A stretch of DNA of 64,000 nucleotides from Calliopsis andreniformis (lineage: Eukaryota; Arthropoda; Insecta; Hymenoptera; Andrenidae): contig NW_027480438.1 of NCBI RefSeq assembly GCF_051401765.1, positions 3,472,001-3,536,000 of the forward strand, read 5' to 3'. The notes beneath the pieces are model-generated. The model saw nothing but the letters and a program-made list of their open reading frames with translations. It was not told where the DNA came from and ran no database searches. The position numbers and the translations under genes are program-made. Shown one piece after another: positions 27,001-38,463 of the stretch; the stretch's first letter is position 1, and each line of letters begins with the position of its first letter.

Positions 27001-28250
27001 AATCCTTAATCCACAATCTTCAATCCTCAATACTGGATCTTCAATCCTCAATCCTCAATCCTCAATCCTCAATCCTCATTCTTCAACCCTCAGCACCCAA
27101 TCCTCAATCTTCAATCCTCAATGTTCAATCCGCAATACCCAATCCTCAATCTTCAATCCTCAACCCTCAATCCTCAATCCTCAATCCTCAATCCTCAATC
27201 CTCAATCTTCAATCGTCAATACTCAATCTTCAATCCTCAATCCTCAATCCTCAATCCTCACTCCACATTCCTCAATCCTCAACACCCAATCCTCAATCTT
27301 CAATCCTCAATCCTCAGTCCTCAATTCTCAATCCTCAATACTCAATCCTCAATCCTCAGACCTCAAACATCAATACTCAACCCTCAGTCCTCGTCCTCAA
27401 TCCACAACCCTCAATCCTCAACACCCAATCCTCAATCTTCAATCCTCAATCCTCAGTCCTCAATTCTCGATCCTCAATACTCAATCCACAGTCCTCAATG
27501 TTCAATCCTCAATACCCAAACCTCAATCTTCAATCCTCAATCCTCAATCCTCAGTCATCAATCCTCAATCCTCAATCGTCAGTCCTCAAACCTCAATCCT
27601 GAATCCTCAAACCTGAATCCTCTGTCTTCAGACCTCAGTCCTCAACAACCAGTTGTCAGTCCTCAATCCTCAATAGAATATCCTCAATTCACAGGTTTCA
27701 ATACTCAATACTCAACCTGAAATCTTCAAATCTCTATCCACAATCATCAATTCTCATCACACAACCATCAACACTCAGTCCCCAATCCTCAATCTTCAAT
27801 CCTCTATCCTCAATCCTCAACCCTCAATCGCCAATCTCCAATCCTGAATACTCAATCTTCAATCCTCAATCCTCAATCCCCAATCCTCAATCCTCAATCC
27901 TCATTCTTCAATCCTCAATACCCAATCCTCAATCTTCAATCCTCAATCCTCAATCCTCAATTCTCGACCCTCAATTCTCACTCCTCAGACCTCAGCCCTC
28001 ATCCTCAATCCTCAATCCCCAACCCTCAATCTTCAATCCTCAGTCCTCAATCCTCAATCCTCAATCCTCAATCCTCAATCCTCATTCTTCTATCCTCAAC
28101 ACCCAATCCTCAACCTTCAATCCTCAGTCTTCAATCTTCAATCCTCAATAGTCAACCTTCAATCCTCAATCCTCAATAATCAATCCTCAATCCACATTCT
28201 TCAATCCTCAACACCCAATCCTCAATCTTCAATCCTCAATTCTCAGTCCT
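21001..28250 (+). repeat. 7250-base higher-order repeat, unit 2
   Basis: Nearly identical tandem copy of the preceding unit, with landmarks at 21479, 22059, 23059, 23597, 24534, 25031, 25283, 25829 and 27646. No length difference from unit 1 was found at the points checked. Neighbouring heptamers inside a unit differ far more from each other than the two units do. The duplication is therefore recent relative to the array, or is an assembly duplicate. Confidence 0.92.
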
Positions 28251-30230
28251 CAATTCTCAATCCTCAATCCTCAATCCTCAATCCTCAATCCTCAATCCTC
28301 AATCTTCAATCCTCAATACTCAATCTTCAATCCTCAATCCTCAATCCTCAATCCTTACTCCACATTCCTCAATCCTCAACACCCAATCCTCAATCTTCAA
28401 TCCTCAATCCTCAGTCCTCAATTCTCAATCCTCAATACTCAATCCTCAATCCTCAGACCTCAAACATCAATACTCAACCCTCAGTCCTCGTCCTCAATCC
28501 ACAACCCTCAATCCTCAACACCCAATCCTCAATCTTCAATCCTCAATACTCAGTCCTCAATTCTCGATCCTCAATACTCAATCCACAGTCCTCAATGTTC
28601 AATCCTCAATACCCAAACCTCAATCTTCAATCCTCAATCCTCAATCCTCAGTCATCAATCCTCAATCCTCAATCGTCAGTCCTCAAACCTCAATCCTGAA
28701 TCCTCAAACCTGAATCCTCTGTCTTCAGACCTCAGTCCTCAACAACCAGTTGTCAGTCCTCAATCCTCAATAGAATATCCTCAATTCACAGGTTTCAATA
28801 CTCAATACTCAACCTGAAATCTTCACATCTCTATCCACAATCATCAATTCTCATCACACAACCATCAACACTCAGTCCCCAATCCTCAATCTTCAATCCT
28901 CTATCCTCAATCCTCAACCCTCAATCGCCAATCTCCAATCCTGAATACTCAATCTTCAATCCTCAATCCTCAATCCCCAATCCTCAATCCTCAATCCTCA
29001 TTCTTCAATCCTCAATACCCAATCCTCAATCTTCAATCCTCAATCCTCAATCCTCAATTCTCGACCCTCAATTCTCACTCCTCAGACCTCAGCCCTCATC
29101 CTCAATCCTCAATCCCCAACCCTCAATCTTCAATCCTCAGTCCTCAATCCTCAATCCTCAATCCTCAATCCTCAATCCTCATTCTTCTATCCTCAACACC
29201 CAATCCTCAACCTTCAATCCTCAGTCTTCAATCTTCAATCCTCAATAGTCAACCTTCAATCCTCAATCCTCAATAATCAATCCTCAATCCACATTCTTCA
29301 ATCCTCAACACCCAATCCTCAATCTTCAATCCTCAATTCTCAGTCCTCAATTCTCAATCCTCAATCCTCAATCCTCAATCCTCAATCCTCAATCCTCAAT
29401 CTTCAATCCTCAATACTCAATCTTCAATCCTCAATCCTCAATCCTCAATCCTCACTTCACATTCTTCAACCCTCAACACCCTATCCTCAATCTTCAATCC
29501 TCAATCCTCAGTCCTCAATTCTCAATCCTCAATCCTCAATCCTCAATCCTCAGACCTCAAACATCAATACTCAGCCCTCAGTCCTCGTCCTCAATCCACA
29601 ACCCTCAATCCTCAACACCCAATCCTCAATCTTCAATCCTCAATCCTCAGTCCTCAATTCTCGATCCTCAATACTCAATCCACAGTCCTCAATGTTCAAT
29701 CCTCAATACCCAAACCTCAATCTTCAATCCTCAATCCTCAATCCTCAATCCTCAATCCTCAATCCTCAATCCTCAATCCTCAATCCTCAATCCTCAGTCC
29801 TCAAACCTGAATCCTGAATCCTCAAACCTGAATCCTCAGTCTTCAGACCTCAGTCCTCAACAATCAGTTGTCAGTCCTCAATCCTCAATAGAATATCCTC
29901 AATTCACAGGTTTCAATACTCAATACTCAACCTGAAATCTTCAAATCTCTATCCACAATCATCAATTCTCATCACTCAACCCACAACACTCAGTCCCCAA
30001 TCCTCAATCTTCAATCCTCTATCGTCAACCCTCAACCCTCAATCGCCAATCTCCAATCCTGAATACTCAATCTTCAATCCTCAATCCTCAATACCCAATC
30101 CTCAATCCTCAATCCTCATTCTTCAATCCTCAATACCCAATCCTCAATCTTCAATCCTCAATCCTCAATCCTCAATTCTCGACCCTCAATTCTCAGTCCT
30201 CGGACCTCAAACCTCAATCCTCAGACCTCA
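27154..30230 (+). repeat. Run of 1097-base units (about 2.8 copies)
   Basis: The H landmark starts at 27357, 28454 and 29551, spaced 1097 each. Type-B landmarks follow at 27646, 28743 and 29861. The unit parses as 157 units with exactly two six-base members visible (TCGTCC at 28488-28493 and TCATCC near 29097), giving 1099 minus 2. The third copy has grown by slippage: its B landmark is 21 bases further along and it holds a perfect ten-heptamer run at 29724-29793. It breaks off near 30.2 kb. Confidence 0.9.
28454..28510 (+). repeat. Landmark type H with fixed six-base unit (representative)
   Basis: Starts CAGACCTCAAACATC (or CAGACTTCAAACACC) and continues to TCAGTCC, the six-base unit TCGTCC (28488-28493 here) and CAATCCACAACCC. 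Each passage shifts the heptamer phase by one base. Copies read directly include 379, 924, 1784, 13954, 19478, 20107, 21204, 26728, 27357, 28454, 29551, 31239, 34343, 40281, 44669, 51057 and 63021; there are more. The missing base changes the peptide pattern to V-L-V-L-N-P-Q in one frame. Confidence 0.87.
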
Positions 30231-33200
30231 GCCGTCATCCTCAATCCTAAATCCTCAATCCTCAATCCTCAATTTTCAACCCTCAATACTCAATCTTCAA
30301 TCCTCAATCCTCAGTCCACAATCTGCAATCCTCAATGCACAATCCTCAATCCTCAATCCTCAGTCCTCAATCCTCAATCCTCAATCCTCAAACCTCATTC
30401 CTCAACCGTCAGTCCTCGTCCTCAAACCTCAACCCCCAATCCTCAATCCTCAATCTTCAATCATCAATACTCTATCTTCAATCCTCAATCCGCAATCCTC
30501 AATCCTCAATCCTCAATCCTTAATCCTCAATCTTCAATCCTCAATAATTAATCTCCAATCCTAGATCCTCAATCCCCAATCTTCAATCCTTAATCCTGTA
30601 TCACCAATCCTCAATCCCGAGTCCTCAATCTTCAATCCACAATGCTCAATCCTCAATCCTCAATCCTCAGTCCTCAATCCTCAATCCTCAATCCTCAAAC
30701 CTCAATCCTCACCGTCAGTCCTCGCCCTCAATCCTCAACCCTCAATCCTCAATCCTCAATCATCAATCCTCAATACTCAATATTCAATCCTCAACCCTCA
30801 ATCCTCAATCCTCAATCCTCAATCTTCAATCCTCAATCCTCAATCCTCAAGCCTCAATCCACATTCTTCAATCCTCAATACCCGATCCTCAATCTACAAT
30901 ACTCAATCCTCAATCCTCAATTCTCAATCCTCAATCCTCAGTCCTCAGTCCTCAAACCTCAAACCTCAATCCTCAACCCTCAGCCCTCATCCTCAATCCT
31001 CAATCCTCAATCCTCAATCCTCAATCTTCAATCCTCAATACTCAATATTCAATAATCAATCCTCAATCCTCAATCCTCAATCCTCAATCCTCAACCCTCA
31101 ATCCTCAATCTTCAATCCGCAATACTCAAACTGCAATCCTCAATCCTCAGTCCTCACTCCTCAATCCTCATTCTTCAATCCTCAATACCGAATCCTCAAT
31201 CTTCAATCCTCAATCCTCAATCCTCAATCCTCAATCCTCAGACTTCAAACACCAATACTCAACCCTCAGTCCTCGTCCTCAATCCACAACCCTCAATCCT
31301 CAATCCTCAATCTTCAATCATTAATATTCAAACTTCAATCTTCAATCCTCAATCCTCAATCCTCAACCCTCAATCCTCAACGTTCAATCCTCATTACCCA
31401 ATCCTCAGTCTTCCACCCTCAATCCTCAATACTCAATCCTCAATCCTCAATACTCAGTCCTCAATCCTCAATCTTCAATCCTCAATACTGAATCTTCAAT
31501 CCTCAATCCTCAATCCTTAATCCACAATCTCCAATCCTCAATACTGAATCCTTCAATCCTCAATCCTCAATCCTCAATCCTCAATCCTCATTCTTCAACC
31601 CTCAGCACCCAATCCTCAATCTTCAATCCTCAATGTTCAATCCGCAATACCCAATCCTCAATCTTCAATCCTCAACCCTCAATCATCAATCCTCAATCCT
31701 CAATCCTCAATCTTCAATCGTCAATACTCAATCTTCAATCCTCAATCCTCAATCCTCAATCCTCACTCCACATTCCTCAATCCTCAACACCCAATCCTCA
31801 ATCTTCAATCCTCAATACTCAAACTGCAATCCTCAATCCTCAGTCCTCACTCCTCAATTCTCAATCTTCAATCCTCAATACCGGATCCTCAATCTTCAAT
31901 CCTCAATCCACAATCCTCAATTCTCAATCCACAATCCTCAATCCTCAGACTTCAAACTCCAATACTCAACCCTGAGTCCTCGTCCTCAATCCGCAACCCT
32001 CAATCCTCAATCCTCAATCTTCAATCATCAATATTCAATCTTCAATCCTCAATCCTCAACCCTCAATACTCAATCCACAATCCTCAATTCTCAATCGTCA
32101 ATGCTCAATACTCAATCGTCAATCCTCAATCCCCAATCCTCAATCTTCAATCCTCAATCCTCAATCCCCAATCCTCAATCCTCAATCTTCAATCCTCAAT
32201 ACTCAATCTTCAATCCTCAGTCCTCAATCCTCAATCCTCAATCCTCAGTCCTCAAACCTCAATCCTGAATCCTCAAACCTGAATCCTCTGTCTTCAGACT
32301 TCAGTCCTCAACAATCAGTTGTCAGTCCTCAATCCTCAATAGAATATCCTCAATTCACAGGTTCCAATACTCAATACTCAACCAGAAATCTTCAAATCTC
32401 TATCCACAATCATCAATTCTCATCACTCAACCCTCAACACTCAGTCCCCAATCCTCAATCTTCAATCCTCTATCCTCAATCCTCAACCCTCAGTCGCCAA
32501 TCTCCAAGCCTGAATACTCAATCTTCAATCCTCAATCCTCAATCCCCAATCCTCAATCCTCAATCCTCATTCTTCAATCCTTAATACCCAATCCTCAATC
32601 TTCAATCCTCAATCCTCAATCCCCAATTCTCGACCCTCAATTCTCAGTCCTCAGACCTCAAACCTCAATCCTCAAACCTCAGCCCTCATCCTCAATCCTC
32701 AATCCTCAATCCTCAATCCTCAATCCTCAATCCTCAATCCTCATTCTTCAATCCTCAACCTTCAATGCTCAATCTTCAATCCTCAATCCTCAATTCTCAA
32801 TCCTCAATCCTCAATCCTCAATCCTCAGTCCTCAAACCTCAATCCTGAATCCCCGATACTGAATCCTCAATCTTCAGCCCTCAGTCCTCTACAATCAGTT
32901 GTCAATCCTCAATCCTCAATAGAATATCATCAATTCACAGTTTTCATTACTCAATACTCAATCTGCAATCTTCAAATCTCTGTCCACAAACATCAATTCT
33001 CATCACTCAACCCTCAACACTCAGTCCCCAATCGTCAATATTCAATCCTCAATCCTCAATCCTCAATCCACAATCCTCAACGTTCAATCCTCAATACTCA
33101 ATCTTCAATGATCATTCCTCAATCCTCAATCCTCAATTCTCAATCCTCAATCGTCAATCTTCAATCCTCAATACTCAATCTTCAATCGTCAATCCTCAAT

Positions 33201-36200
33201 GTTCAACCATCAATACCCAATACTCAGTCTTCAATCCTCAATCCTCAATCCTCAATCCTCCATCCTCAATACTCAGTCCTCAATCCTCAATCTTCAATCC
33301 TCAATACTCAATCTTCAGTCCTCAATCGTCAATCCTCAATCCTCAATCTTCAATCCTCAATACTGAATCTTCAATCCTCAATCCTCAATCCTCAATCCTC
33401 AATCCTCATTCTTCTATCCTCAACACCCAATCCTCAACCTTCAATCCTCAGTCTTCAATCTTCAATCCTCAATAGTCAATCTTCAATCCTCAATCCTCAA
33501 TAATCAATCCTCAATCCACATTCTTCAATCCTCAACACCCAATCCTCAATCTTCAATCCTCAATCCTCAGTCCTCAATTCTCAATCCTCAATCCTCAATC
33601 CTCAGACCTCAAACATCAATACTCAACCCTCAGTCCTCGTCCTCAATCCACAACCCTCAATCCTCGATCCTCAATATTCAATCATCAATATTCAATCTTC
33701 AATCCTCAATCCTCGATCCTCAATACTCAATCCACAATCCTCAATTCTCAATCGTCAATGCTCAATACTCAATCCTCAATCCTCAATACTCAGTCCTCAA
33801 TCCTCAATCTTCAATCCTCAGTCCTCAAACCTCAATCCTGAATCCTCAATCCTGAATCCTCAATCTTCAGCCCTCGGTCCTCTACAATCAGTTGTCAATC
33901 CTCAATCCTCAATAGAATATCCTCAATTCACAGTTTTCAATACTCAATCCCCATTCATCAATCATCAAATCTCAATCCACAAACAGCAATTCTCATCACG
34001 CAACCCTCATCACTCAGTCCTCAATCTTCAATCCTCAATCCTCAATCTTCAATCTTCAATCCTCAATACTCAATCTTCAATCCTCAATCCTCAATTCTCA
34101 ATCCTCAGTGCTCAATACTCAATCGTCAATCCTCAACCCCAATCCTCAATCTTCAATCCGCAATCCTCAATCCTCAATCCTCAATCCTCAACCTTCAATC
34201 CTCAATACTCAATCTTCAATCCGCAATCCTCAAACCTCAATCCTCAATCCTCAATCTTCATTCCTCAATACTCAATCTACAATCCTCAATCCTCAATCCT
34301 CAATCCTCAATGCTCAATCCTCAATCCTCAATCCTCAATCCTCAGACCTCAAACATCAATACTCAACCCTCAGTCCTCGTCCTCAATCCACAACCCTCAA
34401 TCCTCAACACCCAATCCTCAATCTTCAATCCTCAATCGTCAGTCCTCAATTCTCGAACCTCAATACTCAATCCACAGTCCTCAATGTTCAATCCTCAATA
34501 CCCAAACCTCAATCTTCAATCCTCAATCCTCAATCCTCAATCCTCAATCCTCAGTCCTCAAACCTCAATCCTGAATCCTCAAACCTGAATCCTCTGTTTT
34601 CAGACTTCAGTCCTCAACAATAAGTTGTCAGTCCTCAATCCTCAATAGAATATCCTCAATTCACAGGTTCCAATACTCAATACTCAACCAGAAATCTTCA
34701 AATCTCTATCCACAATCATCAATTCTCATCACTCAACCCTCAACACTCAGTCCCCAATCCTCAATCTTCAATCCTCTATCCTCAATCCTCAACCCTCAGT
34801 CGCCAATCTCCAAGCCTGAATACTCAATCTTCAATCCTCAATCCTCAATCCCCAATCCTCAATCCTCAATCCTCATTCTTCAATCCTTAATACCCAATCC
34901 TCAATCTTCAATCCTCAATCCTCAATCCCCAATTCTCGACCCTCAATTCTCAGTCCTCAGACCTCAAACCTCAATCCTCAAACCTCAGCCCTCATCCTCA
35001 ATCCTCAATCCTCAATCCTCAATCCTCAATCCTCAATCCTCAATCCTCCTTCTTCAATCCTCAACCTTCAATGCTCAATCTTCAATCCTCAATCCTCAAT
35101 TCTCAATCCTCAATCCTCAATCCTCAATCCTCAGTCCTCAAACCTCAATCCTGAATCCCCGATACTGAATCCTCAATCTTCAGCCCTCAGTCCTCTACAA
35201 TCAGTTGTCAATCCTCAATCCTCAATAGAATATCATCAATTCACAGTTTTCATTACTCAATACTCAATCTGCAATCTTCAAATCTCTGTCCACAAACATC
35301 AATTCTCATCACTCAACCCTCAACACTCAGTCCCCAATCGTCAATATTCAATCCTCAATCCTCAATCCTCAATCCACAATCCTCAACGTTCAATCCTCAA
35401 TACTCAATCTTCAATGATCATTCCTCAATCCTCAATCCTCAATTCTCAATCCTCAATCGTCAATCTTCAATCCTCAATACTCAATCTTCAATCGTCAATC
35501 CTCAATGTTCAACCATCAATACCCAATACTCAGTCTTCAATCCTCAATCCTCAATCCTCAATCCTCCATCCTCAATACTCAGTCCTCAATCCTCAATCTT
35601 CAATCCTCAATACTCAATCTTCAGTCCTCAATCGTCAATCCTCAATCCTCAATCTTCAATCCTCAATACTGAATCTTCAATCCTCAATCCTCAATCCTCA
35701 ATCCTCAATCCTCAATCCTCATTCTTCTATCCTCAACACCCAATCCTCAACCTTCAATCCTCAGTCTTCAATCTTCAATCCTCAATAGTCAATCTTCAAT
35801 CCTCAATCCTCAATAATCAATCCTCAATCCACATTCTTCAATCCTCAACACCCAATCCTCAATCTTCAATCCTCAATCCTCAGTCCTCAATTCTCAATCC
35901 TCAATCCTCAATCCTCAGACCTCAAACATCAATACTCAACCCTCAGTCCTCGTCCTCAATCCACAACCCTCAATCCTCGATCCTCAATATTCAATCATCA
36001 ATATTCAATCTTCAATCCTCAATCCTCGATCCTCAATACTCAATCCACAATCCTCAATTCTCAATCGTCAATGCTCAATACTCAATCCTCAATCCTCAAT
36101 ACTCAGTCCTCAATCCTCAATCTTCAATCCTCAGTCCTCAAACCTCAATCCTGAATCCTCAATCCTGAATCCTCAATCTTCAGCCCTCGGTCCTCTACAA

Positions 36201-38146
36201 TCAGTTGTCAATCCTCAATCCTCAATAGAATATCCTCAATTCACAGTTTTCAATACTCAATCCCCATTCATCAATCATCAAATCTCAATCCACAAACAGC
36301 AATTCTCATCACGCAACCCTCATCACTCAGTCCTCAATCTTCAATCCTCAATCCTCAATCTTCAATCTTCAATCCTCAATACTCAATCTTCAATCCTCAA
36401 TCCTCAATTCTCAATCCTCAGTGCTCAATACTCAATCGTCAATCCTCAACCCCAATCCTCAATCTTCAATCCGCAATCCTCAATCCTCAATCCTCAATCC
36501 TCAACCTTCAATCCTCAATACTCAATCTTCAATCCGCAATCCTCAAACCTCAATCCTCAATCCTCAATCTTCATTCCTCAATACTCAATCTACAATCCTC
36601 AATCCTCAATCCTCAATCCTCAATGCTCAATCCTCAATCCTCAATCCTCATTCCTCAATCCTCAATCCCCAACCCTCAATCTTCAATCCTCAGTCCTCAA
36701 TCCTCAATCCTCAATCCTCAATCCTCAATCCTCATTCTTCTATCCTCAACACCCAATCCTCAACCTTCAATCCTCAGTCTTCAATCTTCAATCCTCAATA
36801 GTCAACCTTCAATCCTCAATCCTCAATAATCAATCCTCAATCCACATTCTTCAATCCTCAACACCCAATCCTCAATCTTCAATCCTCAATTCTCAGTCCT
36901 CAATTCTCAATCCTCAATCCTCAATCCTCAATCCTCAATCCTCAATCCTCAATCTTCAATCCTCAATACTCAATCTTCAATCGTCAATCCTCAATGTTCA
37001 ACCATCAATACCCAATACTCAGTCTTCAATCCTCAATCCTCAATCCTCAATCCTCCATCCTCAATACTCAGTCCTCAATCCTCAATCTTCAATCCTCAAT
37101 ACTCAATCTTCAGTCCTCAATCGTCAATCCTCAATCCTCAATCTTCAATCCTCAATACTGAATCTTCAATCCTCAATCCTCAATCCTCAATCCTCAATCC
37201 TCAATCCTCATTCTTCTATCCTCAACACCCAATCCTCAACCTTCAATCCTCAGTCTTCAATCTTCAATCCTCAATAGTCAATCTTCAATCCTCAATCCTC
37301 AATAATCAATCCTCAATCCACATTCTTCAATCCTCAACACCCAATCCTCAATCTTCAATCCTCAATCCTCAGTCCTCAATTCTCAATCCTCAATCCTCAA
37401 TCCTCAGACCTCAAACATCAATACTCAACCCTCAGTCCTCGTCCTCAATCCACAACCCTCAATCCTCGATCCTCAATATTCAATCATCAATATTCAATCT
37501 TCAATCCTCAATCCTCGATCCTCAATACTCAATCCACAATCCTCAATTCTCAATCGTCAATGCTCAATACTCAATCCTCAATCCTCAATACTCAGTCCTC
37601 AATCCTCAATCTTCAATCCTCAGTCCTCAAACCTCAATCCTGAATCCTCAATCCTGAATCCTCAATCTTCAGCCCTCGGTCCTCTACAATCAGTTGTCAA
37701 TCCTCAATCCTCAATAGAATATCCTCAATTCACAGTTTTCAATACTCAATCCCCATTCATCAATCATCAAATCTCAATCCACAAACAGCAATTCTCATCA
37801 CGCAACCCTCATCACTCAGTCCTCAATCTTCAATCCTCAATCCTCAATCTTCAATCTTCAATCCTCAATACTCAATCTTCAATCCTCAATCCTCAATTCT
37901 CAATCCTCAGTGCTCAATACTCAATCGTCAATCCTCAACCCCAATCCTCAATCTTCAATCCGCAATCCTCAATCCTCAATCCTCAATCCTCAACCTTCAA
38001 TCCTCAATACTCAATCTTCAATCCGCAATCCTCAAACCTCAATCCTCAATCCTCAATCTTCATTCCTCAATACTCAATCTACAATCCTCAATCCTCAATC
38101 CTCAATCCTCAATGCTCAATCCTCAATCCTCAATCCTCATTCCTCA
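29105..38146 (+). repeat. 9042-base higher-order repeat, unit 1
   Basis: Sequence from about 29.1 kb reappears from about 38.15 kb at +9042. Examples are the B landmark 29861 to 38903, H 31239 to 40281, and the stretches at 30335, 30642 and 31633. The unit contains B 29861, B' 32312, A 32892, C' 33885, B' 34618, A 35198, C' 36198 and C' 37687. It thus includes two B'-A-C' cassettes copied from the 7250-base family and one extra C' from the 1489-base duplication. Confidence 0.88.
32244..36620 (+). repeat. Duplicated B'-A-C' cassette (2306/2313-base lag)
   Basis: Landmarks B' 32312, A 32892, C' 33885 are followed by B' 34618, A 35198, C' 36198. The lag is 2306 for the first two and 2313 for the third, because the first copy lacks one heptamer between A and C' (993 instead of 1000 bases). 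The second B' has the core altered to CAATAAGTTG at 34618, which creates a TAA in one frame. Confidence 0.87.
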
Positions 38147-38463
38147 ATCCTCAATCCCCAACCCTCAATCTTTAATCCTCAGTCCTCAATCCTCAATCCT
38201 CAATCCTCAATCCTCAATCCTCATTCTTCTATCCTCAACACCCAATCCTCAACCTTCAATCCTCAGTCTTCAATCTTCAATCCTCAATAGTCAACCTTCA
38301 ATCCTCAATCCTCAATAATCAATCCTCAATCCACATTCTTCAATCCTCAACACCCAATCCTCAATCTTCAATCCTCAATTCTCAGTCCTCAATTCTCAAT
38401 CCTCAATCCTCAATCCTCAATCCTCAATCCTCAATCCTCAATCTTCAATCCTCAATACTCAAT
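35486..38463 (+). repeat. Tandem duplication, 1489-base lag
   Basis: The stretch from about 35486 to 36974 is repeated at about 36975 to 38463. The C' landmark at 36198 recurs at 37687, and the segments at 36421 and 36623 recur at 37910 and 38112. 1489 equals 213 heptamers minus two, and two six-base units are visible (TCGTCC and TCAACC). I noted very few base differences between copies. Confidence 0.88.
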
